Notes: generated by a model from the letters alone, not told the origin. A stretch of DNA of 64,000 nucleotides from an uncultured Roseicyclus sp. (GCA_947500415.1 CANMRT010000001.1:832982-896981); one strand, 5' to 3'. Counted from the first letter of the stretch, positions 36,594 through 45,173 are shown. Program-made: numbers and translations.

Positions 36594-37310
36594 TCAGCAG
36601 ACCGGAACGACCAACTCGTCCAATTCCACCGTCACACCCCGCGCGCGCAATTGCGCGATCACGTCGGTATGAAGGTCAGTATTGCCGAAATAGGTAATGG
36701 AGACTTGGCGCAGATTCGGGAGGCGCAGCAAAGGTGAGAGGTCAGAGACCAGCTCACTATCCAGATGAACCGCGCGTAGGCCGCGATGGCGACCAAGGGT
36801 GGAAAGGTCGGTGCTTTGCGTCACGTCGGAAAGGTGAAGCCTTTGCAAGCCGGGCATCTCAGCGATGAACGACAGATCGGACATTCCGTTGTAGCCCACG
36901 GCCAGTTCGCGCAGCCCCGAAACTTGGGTCAGAGGCGTCCAATCAGCGGGCTGAATGCCTTGCATATGGATCAGCCGCAGGTTCCCGAAGTTCGCCAGAC
37001 CCGACAGATCGCTCACGCGGCTATTGCCCATGTGCAATTCCTGCAGCTGCCCCATGGCGGCGATGTCACTCAGGCTCGCGATGTCGGTATAGGCCACCAT
37101 AAGCGAGATCACATGGCTCAGCGCATTCAGCTGCGTGTAATCGGCCAACGGCGCGTAATCGAGGCGGAGCGTTTGGCAAGCCTCCGCCATGCAGGTCTCC
37201 ACAAGGCCTTGGCCGTATTCGTAGGTCGGTACGGTCTGACCGACCTGACAGGCAGCAAGAGCGGTCACAGCGGCAGAGGTGAAGAGGGCCGGGCGAAGGA
37301 AGCGGATCAT
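36594..37310 (-). CDS. Leucine-rich-repeat lipoprotein
   Basis: A 238-residue protein with a perfect lipobox LAAC at residues 18-21, so lipid-anchored. The mature part has six or seven leucine-rich repeats of about 22 residues (for example LQELHMGNSRVSDLSGLAN and LRELAVGYNGMSDLSFIAE), of the internalin-like bacterial class, and ends with a cysteine. LRR arrays bind proteins; the partner is unknown. The start at 37310 gives the signal sequence at the proper place; a long in-frame extension upstream is rejected. It is alone in its unit. Confidence 0.82.
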   Translation of the reverse strand: MIRFLRPALFTSAAVTALAACQVGQTVPTYEYGQGLVETCMAEACQTLRLDYAPLADYTQLNALSHVISLMVAYTDIASLSDIAAMGQLQELHMGNSRVSDLSGLANFGNLRLIHMQGIQPADWTPLTQVSGLRELAVGYNGMSDLSFIAEMPGLQRLHLSDVTQSTDLSTLGRHRGLRAVHLDSELVSDLSPLLRLPNLRQVSITYFGNTDLHTDVIAQLRARGVTVELDELVVPVC

Positions 37311-37372
37311 TGAACGGGCCGTTTCAATTGGGGGCGATGCCAATATAATACCATGGCGCCCCGGGTTTGCGA

Positions 37373-37430
37373 GGTATGGAAAACCTGCGGCCCGCAAAAC
37401 TCGGGTCCAACTTAAGTTGCAGGCCATACC
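37373..37430. repeat. Hairpin-forming inverted repeat before the 220-residue hypothetical gene
   Basis: GGTATGG (37373-37379) pairs with CCATACC (37424-37430), and CCTGC (37384-37388) with GCAGG (37419-37423), making a long stem with one four-base bulge. It lies 55 bases before the next gene start. A tRNA was considered and rejected because it is only 58 bases long without a T-arm. Confidence 0.45.
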
Positions 37431-37485
37431 AGCAAAGACCGCGGGCCAGCTTGCTGTCTTGCCCACGTTTTCGATAACCTCAGGC

Positions 37486-38148
37486 ATGGACCGCTTTTCT
37501 CCGACTACAACTGACTACGGAATGCTGGCCATGCCCTTAGACGAAGCCGCATCTGCGTTTGCGGCACTTTTTGCGACTGCATCTGTCCACCTGATCCGGT
37601 CCAATCTGAAAGGCAGTGCGGAAAACATCTTTCCTCATCTAGAGCCATTGAGCATGGCTTTGGACAGAACGCTTCTCGTCTCCAACAGTGAAAACTGGAC
37701 CAGCTACTTTGCCAATGGCTTGTTGGGGTCGGATGTGTTTCCTCCGGTGTCCCGGATCGCAGCGACCCAACGGTGTACTGGCTTGCGGGTCGTCAAAGCG
37801 CCCAAAGCGACCATATTTGAAGCATATGAATGCCCTGAGCGTGGTGGGAGTATCACCAACCACCGGCGAACCATCTATGCTGCGCGAGACGGACGTTGGA
37901 CTTTCGGCTCCACTGGGGATCCGTACCCGTTTGAAAATGTTTCGAACTACGAGGCAAAAACCATTCGGGATCGTTTTACGCCCGATCTACTGGATGCTTT
38001 TCTGGAAGGCCTGGGCGCTCCGCTGGAACCGTATCCGAAGACCAAGGAACTCAAGGCCGTGTTGTTCGTCCAAAAGGGAAAATCCCCGCAGCTCAAACGT
38101 TGGACATACGCTGATGTTCAGGCTGGTTTGCCATGGAAGCGGGCCTAG
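37486..38148 (+). CDS. Protein of unknown function, possibly acquired
   Basis: A 220-residue soluble protein with LLVSNSENWTSYFANGLLG near the middle, followed by RWTFGSTGDPYPFENVSNY and a C-terminal segment rich in Lys. I recall no named family, but the pattern of a WTSYF-type core with a GTPQPFE-type loop resembles widespread uncharacterised proteins, some of which act as toxin-immunity partners; this is weak. Base composition is visibly less GC-rich than the flanks. The ATG at 37486 is chosen as the first Met after the upstream hairpin; a longer in-frame start overlaps the divergent LRR gene. Confidence 0.65.
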   Translation: MDRFSPTTTDYGMLAMPLDEAASAFAALFATASVHLIRSNLKGSAENIFPHLEPLSMALDRTLLVSNSENWTSYFANGLLGSDVFPPVSRIAATQRCTGLRVVKAPKATIFEAYECPERGGSITNHRRTIYAARDGRWTFGSTGDPYPFENVSNYEAKTIRDRFTPDLLDAFLEGLGAPLEPYPKTKELKAVLFVQKGKSPQLKRWTYADVQAGLPWKRA

Positions 38149-38171
38149 ACTGGGGCCTCTGTCACCCTTTC

Positions 38172-38195
38172 GGCAGGCTTCGAGGTGCCTTTTTT
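38172..38195 (+). terminator. Weak terminator-like hairpin after the unknown gene
   Basis: A short GC hairpin (GGCAGGC with GTGCC) is followed by a run of six T. It stands 24 bases after the stop codon. The stem is short, so confidence is low. Confidence 0.4.
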
Positions 38196-38288
38196 GCCCC
38201 GTTTGGATAAGGCAAAAATATTCCTTTGTGCAGTCACGCCATTCAGGGCTCTAAATCCGCCGTTCGCGGCAACAATCCCGCCGCAGCC

Positions 38289-39980
38289 TCAGCCCCCATC
38301 CCGCCAGCGGTTCACCACTGGATACCGCCGATCCAGCCAGAACGCCCGCTCCGTCAGCCGTGCCCCCGGCGCGCTCTGGAAGCGCTTGTATTCGCTGAGG
38401 TAAATCAACCGCTCCACCTTGCGCACCCACTCCAGATCATAGCCCTCGGCCACAACTTCAGCCACAGACCTCTCCTGATCGATCAACATCTCCAGCATCA
38501 CATCCAGATCGCTGTAAGGCGGCAGCGAATCCTCGTCCTTCTGATCCTCGCGCAACTCAGCGGTCGGCGGCTTGTCGATCACGCGCGGCGGGATGACCTC
38601 GCCCTCAGGTCCCTTCATCCAATCGCGGTGTTCCCGGTTCCTCCAGCGACAGGTCTCAAAAACCCGTGTCTTGTAGAGGTCCTTGATCGGATTGTACCCC
38701 CCCGCCATGTCGCCGTAGATCGTGGCATAGCCCACCGCGACCTCGGATTTATTGCCTGTTGTCAGCAGCATCGAGCCGAACTTGTTCGACAGGGCCATCA
38801 ACATCACACCGCGCAGGCGCGACTGGATATTCTCCTCCGTCACGTCCGCCTCCAACCCCTCAAACAGGGGCGCGAGGCTTTCCGTCACCGCCTCCCTTGC
38901 AGGCGTGATCGGGATTGAGTCCAACCGACACCCCAACCGCCCGGCCACGTCCGCCGCATCCTCCAGTGAGGTCTCTGACGTGTAGCGCGACGGCAGCATC
39001 ACGCAGTGCACGTTCTCCGGCCCAATCGCATCGGCCGCGATCGTCGCAACGATTGCGCTGTCGATCCCGCCCGAAAGTCCCAGTACAACCTGCTTGAACC
39101 CCGTTTTCCGCAGGTAATCCCCCAAAGCCATGACCATCACACGGTAGTCGGCCTCATATGCGTCGGGCAGGGAGGCCTTCATGCCCTCCACCGCGCGCCA
39201 CCCCTCGGCCCCGCGCGCAAATTCGACGTAGTACAGCCCCTCATCGAACTGCGGCGCCTGCACGGCCAGCGCGCCGCCGGGGTTCAAAACGAAGGATCCC
39301 CCGTCAAACACCTGATCATCTTGCCCGCCGACAAGGTTCACATAGGCCAGCGGCAGCCCCGTCTCGACCACGCGGGACACGATCACCTGATGGCGCACCG
39401 CCATTTTCCCGCGATGGTAGGGCGATCCGTTGGGCGACACCAAAATCTCGGCCCCCGACTCCTGCAATGTCTCGCAGACATCCTCGAACCAGGCATCCTC
39501 GCAAATCGGAATGCCTATCCGCACGCCCTTGATCGAAACCGGCCCCTGCAGATCGCCGGGATGGTAATACCGCACCTCGTCGAACACGGCGTAGTTGGGC
39601 AATTCGTGCTTCAGCACCTTCGCCGTCACCGCCCCGCCTTCGCACACATAGTAGGCGTTGTAAGGCGAACCCGCCCCCCACATCGGCCCACCCTTTGCAT
39701 CACCGTCACCCCACCACGGGCCACCGATCCCGAAGGCGGGCCCATCGGCACAGCGCGCCGCCAGATCTCGGATCACCTTCTCCACATCCTGTGCAAACGC
39801 GGGCTTCATCACCAGATCCAGCAGCTGATAGCCCGTTGCAAACATCTCAGGGAAAGCCACGAAATCGGCCCCCTCGGCCTTCGCCGCCTGCCACGCCTGA
39901 AACGCCTTTTCCGCATTGCGGGTCAGGTCGCCCACGGTGGCGTTCAACTGTGCCATGCACAAACGGAATGTATCGGCCAT
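38289..39980 (-). CDS. nadE: Glutamine-dependent NAD+ synthetase
   Basis: A 563-residue two-domain enzyme. The N-terminal nitrilase-like amidase has the Glu (FPEMFATGYQ), Lys (LKHELPNY) and Cys (IPICEDAWF) triad. The C-terminal synthetase has LGLSGGIDSAIVATIA, the ATP pyrophosphatase motif, and LLTTGNKSEVAVGYATIYGD. It amidates nicotinic acid adenine dinucleotide with ammonia from glutamine. Length fits the proteobacterial form (about 550). It is monocistronic, with a 140-bp gap to the unknown gene. Confidence 0.97.
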   Translation of the reverse strand: MADTFRLCMAQLNATVGDLTRNAEKAFQAWQAAKAEGADFVAFPEMFATGYQLLDLVMKPAFAQDVEKVIRDLAARCADGPAFGIGGPWWGDGDAKGGPMWGAGSPYNAYYVCEGGAVTAKVLKHELPNYAVFDEVRYYHPGDLQGPVSIKGVRIGIPICEDAWFEDVCETLQESGAEILVSPNGSPYHRGKMAVRHQVIVSRVVETGLPLAYVNLVGGQDDQVFDGGSFVLNPGGALAVQAPQFDEGLYYVEFARGAEGWRAVEGMKASLPDAYEADYRVMVMALGDYLRKTGFKQVVLGLSGGIDSAIVATIAADAIGPENVHCVMLPSRYTSETSLEDAADVAGRLGCRLDSIPITPAREAVTESLAPLFEGLEADVTEENIQSRLRGVMLMALSNKFGSMLLTTGNKSEVAVGYATIYGDMAGGYNPIKDLYKTRVFETCRWRNREHRDWMKGPEGEVIPPRVIDKPPTAELREDQKDEDSLPPYSDLDVMLEMLIDQERSVAEVVAEGYDLEWVRKVERLIYLSEYKRFQSAPGARLTERAFWLDRRYPVVNRWRDGG

Positions 39981-40140
39981 AGCGCCCTCCGGACCTTGCT
40001 TTCGCCCGTCATAGCACCCTGACCGCCAAGGCCAAGCGCCAAGCCGCCGACTTCAATGGTTAAAGGCGTTGCCAGAATGCCGCTCGTCACCTAGCTTTGC
40101 GCAGGAAAATGAACATCTCCGGTTCAGGGAGGGTGCGGGA

Positions 40141-41634
40141 ATGAAACAGGCAATCTTCGGCGCGGTTCTTGTGGCTTTGGCTGGCATGGCCCAGGCGCAG
40201 GAAAGTGGTGAGACCACCACAGACATCCAGCAATACGACAACGGCGGCATTTACGAAGGTGAATTCCGCAACGGCGTGCAACACGGCACCGGCACCTACC
40301 GCCTGCCCAATGGCTACACCTATACCGGCAACTGGGTGGATGGAGAAATCCGCGGCGCGGGCACGGCCACCTTCCCGGACCAATCCGTCTACGTCGGCAA
40401 TTTCGTCGCAGGCCGCCCGCAAGGGCAGGGGATGATTACCTTCGCTGATGGCTCGACTTATGAAGGTGAATGGAACGAGGGCCGGATCGAGGGCACCGGT
40501 ACGGCGGTCTATTCTAATGGCGTCACCTATACGGGTCAGCTGCGCAACGCGCTGCACCACGGCAACGGTGTGATGACCGGCCCCAACGGCTATCGGTACG
40601 AGGGCGAGTGGGTCGACGGCCTGAAACAAGGGACCGGCTCCATCACCTATCCTGACGGTGCGACCTATACCGGCCAGTTCGCCGCTGGTGTCCGTTCCGG
40701 CACCGGGCGGCTCGAAATGGCCGATGGTGTTGTGTACGAGGGGCAATGGGCCGAGGGCCAGATCAATGGAACCGGCACGCTCACCCAACCCAATGGCGAC
40801 GTCTATGTGGGCGCTCTGGTCAACGGCCAGCGACAAGGGCAGGGCCGCGTGACCTATGAGAATGGCGATGTATATGAAGGCGCCTTCGCCAATGACCGCC
40901 GCCACGGCCAGGGCACGTTCACGGGCGCTGACGGCTACATCTATGTTGGCGCTTGGGCCGAAGGCTCCATCGCGGGCGAAGGTCGTGTGACCTACCCCGA
41001 TGGCTCGGTCTATGAGGGCACATTCCGCAACGACCTCGCCCACGGCACCGGCACAATCACCTACCCCGACACCTCAAGCTACACCGGCGGTTGGGTCGAT
41101 GGCGTGATCCAGGGCGCAGGTGTGGCACGCTATGCCAATGGCCTGGTCTATGAGGGCAACTTCCTCAACGCCCGCCAGCACGGCCAAGGTACGATGAGCC
41201 ACCCGGACGGCTACCGCTATCAAGGCCAATGGGAAGAAGGTCTCCGCCACGGTCAAGGCGTTGCGACTTATGCCGATGGCACTGTGTATGAGGGTACGTT
41301 TGAGGCCGGACAGCGCGAAGGCCAAGGCACGCTAACCATGCCCGACGGCTTTACCTATGTGGGCGCCTGGGACGATGGCGAGATCAATGGCGCAGGCACC
41401 GCGACCTATTCCAACGGCGACGTCTACACCGGCACCTTCGTCAACGGCCGCCGCCAGGGCGCAGGCACGATGACCTACGCAACCGGCGAAGTGCTGGAGA
41501 CACAGTGGGAAAATGGCTTGCCCACCGACGGCGATGCCCCAGCCGTGGCTGATGAACCCGAGACGGGTGAAGTCGGCCCGGGAGAGGGCGAAGCGGAAGC
41601 CGAGGAAGAAGAGCCCGCCGAAACGGACGGATGA
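40141..41634 (+). CDS. Secreted 18-repeat MORN protein
   Basis: A 497-residue protein: signal peptide (1-20, ending MAQAQ), about 12 residues, then eighteen contiguous MORN repeats of 23 residues (about 34-450), then an acidic Glu/Pro/Gly tail. Every repeat has YxGxW/F and GxGxxxxxxG. From repeat 10 on, YEGxF-type and YxGxW-type repeats alternate, suggesting a 46-residue duplication unit. MORN arrays form rigid beta-rods that bind lipids or proteins; secreted long arrays are less common. A GGGAGGG ribosome site at 40127-40133 fixes the start. A bidirectional terminator follows, shared with sat. Confidence 0.9.
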   Translation: MKQAIFGAVLVALAGMAQAQESGETTTDIQQYDNGGIYEGEFRNGVQHGTGTYRLPNGYTYTGNWVDGEIRGAGTATFPDQSVYVGNFVAGRPQGQGMITFADGSTYEGEWNEGRIEGTGTAVYSNGVTYTGQLRNALHHGNGVMTGPNGYRYEGEWVDGLKQGTGSITYPDGATYTGQFAAGVRSGTGRLEMADGVVYEGQWAEGQINGTGTLTQPNGDVYVGALVNGQRQGQGRVTYENGDVYEGAFANDRRHGQGTFTGADGYIYVGAWAEGSIAGEGRVTYPDGSVYEGTFRNDLAHGTGTITYPDTSSYTGGWVDGVIQGAGVARYANGLVYEGNFLNARQHGQGTMSHPDGYRYQGQWEEGLRHGQGVATYADGTVYEGTFEAGQREGQGTLTMPDGFTYVGAWDDGEINGAGTATYSNGDVYTGTFVNGRRQGAGTMTYATGEVLETQWENGLPTDGDAPAVADEPETGEVGPGEGEAEAEEEEPAETDG

Positions 41635-41700
41635 TCTGAACCGTTAGAGAAGGGCGTCGCGCTAAGTCTGTCGAATGCGCCTCGCCTAATCCGGGCACAA

Positions 41701-41730
41701 AAAAAAGAGCGTCCATCTGGACGCTTTTTT
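41701..41730. terminator. Bidirectional terminator between MORN gene and sat
   Basis: A 6-bp stem GCGTCC (41709-41714) with GGACGC (41719-41724), an ATCT loop, a T run on the top strand (41725-41730) and an A run on its left side, so it works in both directions for these convergent genes. Confidence 0.88.
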
Positions 41731-41736
41731 CGCAAG

Positions 41737-41791
41737 AACTCCGTCCAGATGGACACATATGCGCCCAACTGAACGGAGTTTTGTTGGGCGC
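41737..41791. repeat. Nested inverted repeats directly after the sat stop codon
   Basis: GCGCCCAAC (41761-41769) pairs with GTTGGGCGC (41783-41791). The loop of that hairpin holds ACGGAGTT (41773-41780), which is complementary to AACTCCGT at 41737-41744: an H-type pseudoknot arrangement. In addition GTCCAGATGGAC (41743-41754) is the exact inverse complement of GTCCATCTGGAC in the terminator (41711-41722). The structures are mutually exclusive in part. It touches the stop codon of sat. Confidence 0.7.
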
Positions 41792-43846
41792 TTAGGCCGC
41801 GATTAGCCCCATGCTCTCCAGCTTCAAGAGCACCTGCTGCGCACAGTAATCGACGTCCATGCCCTCGGTATCGACAACCAATTCCGCCGCCGTCGGAGCT
41901 TCGTAAGGGTCTGAAATCCCAGTGAATTCCTTGATCTTCCCTTCCCGCGCCAGCTTGTAGAGTCCTTTGCGGTCGCGCCGCTCGCATTCCTCCAGCGACG
42001 TCGCAACATGAACCTCAACAAAGGCGCCAAACTGCTCAATTTCCTCCCGCACAGCCCGCCGCGTCGTCGTATAAGGCGCAATCGGCGCACAGATCGCGAT
42101 GCCGCCATTCTTGGTGATCTCCGAAGCGACGTAGCCAATGCGACGGATGTTCAAGTCTCTGTGTTCTTTGGAGAATCCGAGTTCTGACGACAGGTTCTTC
42201 CGAACCACATCGCCGTCCAGCAACGTCACCGGACGCCCGCCTTGCTCCATCAGTTTAACCATGATGGCGTTTGCGATGGTGGATTTGCCCGAACCGGAAA
42301 GGCCTGTGAAAAACACCGTGAAACCCTGCTGCGAACGCGGCGGGGACGTACGACGAAGCTCTTTCACGACCTGCGGGAACGAAAACCATTCCGGGATCTC
42401 CAAGCCTTCGCGCAAGCGACGCCGCAGTTCTGTCCCGGAAATATTTAGAATCGTTACGTTTTCCCGATCCGCAATCTCATCGTTCGGCTCATACTGAGCG
42501 CGTTCTTGCACGTAGACCATGTGTTTGAAATCGACCATCTCGATGCCGATTTCTTCCTGATGCTCGCGGAACAAATCCTGCGCATCATAGGGCCCATAAA
42601 AGTCTTCGCCGGCGGAATTCTTGCCCGGCCCCGCATGATCGCGGCCCACGATCATATGCGTACAGCCATGATTTCGCCGGATAATTCCGTGCCAGACGGC
42701 CTCCCGCGGGCCAGCCATGCGCATGGCGAGGTTCAGAAGGCTCATCGTGGTGGTCGCCGCCGGATACTGGTCCAGCACGGCCTCATAACACCGCACCCGG
42801 GTGAAGTGATCGACGTCGCCGGGCTTCGTCAGGCCCACGACCGGATGGATCAGCAAGTTCGCCTGCGCTTCCTTCGCGGCACGAAAGGTAAGCTCCTGGT
42901 GCGCACGGTGCAGCGGGTTGCGGGTCTGGAACGCCACCACCTTGCGCCAACCGAGCTTGCGGAAATAGGCGCGCAGTTCGTTTGGCGTGTCACGCCGGGC
43001 GCGGAAATCGTAGTGGATCGGCTGCTGAATGCCCGTAATCGCACCGCCAAGATAGATCGGGCCTGCCACGTTGTGCAGGTAATTCACCGCCGGATGCGCG
43101 ATGTCGTCGGCGCCATAGACCTTTTCAGCCTCGCGCGCTTTGTCCGGGCTCCATTTGTCCGAGATGGAAAGGATCGCAAGGATCACACCCTCAGCGTCGC
43201 GCAGGGCGATGTCCTGGCCCTCTTCGATGGTGTCGGCAAAGGCCTCATTCACATCCAGCGTGATGGGCATCGGCCAAAGTGAGCCATCGGCCATCCGCAT
43301 ATTTTCAACCACACCGTCGTAGTCCTCGCGGCCCATGAAGCCTTTGAGCGGGTTGAACCCACCGTTCATCAAGAGTTCCAGATCGCAGACCTGGCGCGGT
43401 GTCAGATCCCAGCTGGGAAGATCGGCAGCCTCCATCTTCAGCTTCTGGGCGCTGTCGTAAGAGACAAAGAGTTCCGGGATCGGAGCGTGGAGGGGCATGG
43501 CCATAGTTGCGGTCCTTTTCGGGGGTGTAAGCGTGCCGTCATTGCCGGTCAGTTCGGCATGCAGGGCATTGTATTCTTTGCGTTTCCGGGCGAGGAAAGA
43601 GTCGACGAGCCGCGCCCTTTCGGCCGCGCCTTTCGGGGTAAGGGCGTAGGCGACTTTCTTGCGTCGATCGGTGCTGTCGCGATCGACCACTTGCACAAAC
43701 CCACCTTGCGTTGCGGCGCGGAGCGCCGTGTTCAGCCCACCCAAACTGATACCAAGCGCCTGCGCTGTCGTGCGCTGCGAGGCGTGCGGCGCGGCATCGA
43801 TCTGGCGCAGCAGGCGAAACAGCAGGTCTGTGTCGGTCATGGACAT
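41792..43846 (-). CDS. MarR/EPS-type regulator fused in frame to ATP sulfurylase and APS kinase
   Basis: A 684-residue open frame. Residues 1-105 are a winged helix (RTTAQALGISLGGLNTALRA, then KVAYALTPKGAAERARLV, then a basic coiled helix) like EPS-associated MarR regulators. Residues 115-684 are a complete Sat-CysC: PUA-like domain (about 120-265), ATP sulfurylase (QTRNPLHRAHQEL, GRDHAGPG), and APS kinase with FFTGLSGSGKST. It makes APS and then PAPS from sulfate and ATP. The Met at 115 (base 43504) has its own AAAAGGACC ribosome site and would give the 570-residue size usual for Sat-CysC, so a full fusion and a short form could both be made. No stop separates the parts. It is divergent from a sulfotransferase across palindromic operators. 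Confidence 0.93.
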   Translation of the reverse strand: MSMTDTDLLFRLLRQIDAAPHASQRTTAQALGISLGGLNTALRAATQGGFVQVVDRDSTDRRKKVAYALTPKGAAERARLVDSFLARKRKEYNALHAELTGNDGTLTPPKRTATMAMPLHAPIPELFVSYDSAQKLKMEAADLPSWDLTPRQVCDLELLMNGGFNPLKGFMGREDYDGVVENMRMADGSLWPMPITLDVNEAFADTIEEGQDIALRDAEGVILAILSISDKWSPDKAREAEKVYGADDIAHPAVNYLHNVAGPIYLGGAITGIQQPIHYDFRARRDTPNELRAYFRKLGWRKVVAFQTRNPLHRAHQELTFRAAKEAQANLLIHPVVGLTKPGDVDHFTRVRCYEAVLDQYPAATTTMSLLNLAMRMAGPREAVWHGIIRRNHGCTHMIVGRDHAGPGKNSAGEDFYGPYDAQDLFREHQEEIGIEMVDFKHMVYVQERAQYEPNDEIADRENVTILNISGTELRRRLREGLEIPEWFSFPQVVKELRRTSPPRSQQGFTVFFTGLSGSGKSTIANAIMVKLMEQGGRPVTLLDGDVVRKNLSSELGFSKEHRDLNIRRIGYVASEITKNGGIAICAPIAPYTTTRRAVREEIEQFGAFVEVHVATSLEECERRDRKGLYKLAREGKIKEFTGISDPYEAPTAAELVVDTEGMDVDYCAQQVLLKLESMGLIAA

Positions 43847-43876
43847 GGGCGGGTGGTCAGTCAGCGGTTCAATTAT

Positions 43877-43943
43877 TTGTTCACGTTTGAACGCATACAG
43901 ATCGGGCTCTCACATGGGAAGAGGTTTGTTCAACTTTGAACAA
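43877..43943. promoter_or_regulatory. Palindromic operators between the MarR-Sat fusion and a sulfotransferase
   Basis: TTGTTCAA-CT-TTGAACAA (43926-43943) is a perfect 8-bp-arm palindrome. A second, imperfect copy TTGTTCACGTTTGAACGC lies at 43877-43894, 49 bases away centre to centre, and a further TTGTTCG half follows at 43945. Their size and symmetry suit a winged-helix dimer such as the MarR domain coded next to them. They lie in the 223-bp divergent gap, so could control both genes. Binding is inferred. Confidence 0.6.
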
Positions 43944-44069
43944 TTTGTTCGCAGATCGGCGACACCGCACGTTGTTTGTGCCTCGGTTGTAACAAAACCT
44001 GCGCGTTTCATCGCGGAAATGCAGCTTGCCCGAAGGGTTTGTTAACGTCCTGCGTCCATAGCTGCGCCC

Positions 44070-45125
44070 ATGATAGATGAGTTGATCCTCCACATCGGGA
44101 TGCCGAAGACGGGCACGACGTCCATCCAGCGCGCTTTGAATGCTGTGCGTGGTGGAGCGGATTGGACCTATCTGGATCTGAACCCACCCCATTCCGCCAA
44201 TCCCGTTATCCTTCGCGCCCATGGAGGGATCGCGCCTGTGTCCGTTCACCCAGGTCCACGCGGCGCGCAGTCGCCTCAAGCTGCCCACGCCCACCTGACA
44301 CATGCCTTGAAGTCAGTGCGCACCCCGCGTGCCATTCTTTCTGCGGAGGTGATGATGCGCCTTCCCCCTGCAGCTGTCGCCAGCCTGCTGGACCACCTTT
44401 CACAACACGCACGCAGCATTCGGGCCATCGCCTACATACGCCCGCCGCTGTCGTTCATCACATCCTATGTGCAGCAATTCTACAAAACCGGCCATGCGCC
44501 GCTGGCTGATGTTTTGCGCCGGGCGCAGAGACCCATTACCGCAGACGCTGCCCTTTGGGATCATGCGTTGGGCCGTGAACATGTGCACTTCCTGCCGTTC
44601 GCGCGCGAAACCTTCCTAGACGGCTCCGTCGTTCAGCATTTTGCCGAAACGCTTCAACTTGGCCCCCTGCCGGAACAGAAGCAAAATGCAAATGTCAGCC
44701 TGTCGGATGAAGCGACGCGTTTGATGGTGCAATTCCGGCGCCACCATCCTGTGCGTCATCCTAACGACGGGCGCATCCTGCACCGGCTATCTAAACTGAG
44801 AGGCAGCCCGTTTCGTTTGCATGCGGAGTGTCTAGCCCAAGCGCAATCAATGGCGAATGCGACCTACGCTTGGGCTGAGGAGCGCATGAAGTGGGAGATG
44901 TGTGAGGGTTCTTCCAAACCCTCTCCGCGCGCTATCCGTGAGGATGCAGATTTTCAGGATATTCTGCCGGAAACACTTAATTGGCTTTCAGAGCAGACCA
45001 GCTGCGATGCCACTCAATTGCAAAACGATCCCGAGGCGATTGCCAAGGCAGTCTCACTGCTGCGGGACCGTCCAACCGGGCAGAGCACAGTTGGTCGATT
45101 GGCGAGGCGCCTGCGTTTGGCGTGA
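44070..45125 (+). CDS. Sulfotransferase family protein
   Basis: A 351-residue protein starting MIDELILHIGMPKTGTTSIQ, the classic 5-prime-phosphosulfate loop of PAPS-dependent sulfotransferases. SVRTPRAILSAEVM and RSIRAIAYIRPPLSFITSYV give the 3-prime-phosphate strand with conserved Arg and Ser. It would transfer sulfate from PAPS to a saccharide or other acceptor, probably in the cytoplasm before export. It is divergent from the gene for the PAPS-forming Sat-CysC fusion and shares its operator region. Confidence 0.85.
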   Translation: MIDELILHIGMPKTGTTSIQRALNAVRGGADWTYLDLNPPHSANPVILRAHGGIAPVSVHPGPRGAQSPQAAHAHLTHALKSVRTPRAILSAEVMMRLPPAAVASLLDHLSQHARSIRAIAYIRPPLSFITSYVQQFYKTGHAPLADVLRRAQRPITADAALWDHALGREHVHFLPFARETFLDGSVVQHFAETLQLGPLPEQKQNANVSLSDEATRLMVQFRRHHPVRHPNDGRILHRLSKLRGSPFRLHAECLAQAQSMANATYAWAEERMKWEMCEGSSKPSPRAIREDADFQDILPETLNWLSEQTSCDATQLQNDPEAIAKAVSLLRDRPTGQSTVGRLARRLRLA

Positions 45126-45173
45126 CGTGCCGAGACTGATGCGTTGTAAGCGCGCCGACAGTTTTTTGGCGGT

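Noticed and set aside
37373-37430. tRNA-like stem with a seven-base outer arm
   Set aside because: Only 58 bases long, no T-arm and no recognisable anticodon arm.
40141-41634. Regular DNA repeat with a 69-base period considered as a CRISPR or satellite array
   Set aside because: The repeats are imperfect in DNA and exactly keep the protein frame; they code MORN repeats. The 186-base period at 27927-28535 is likewise protein-coding.
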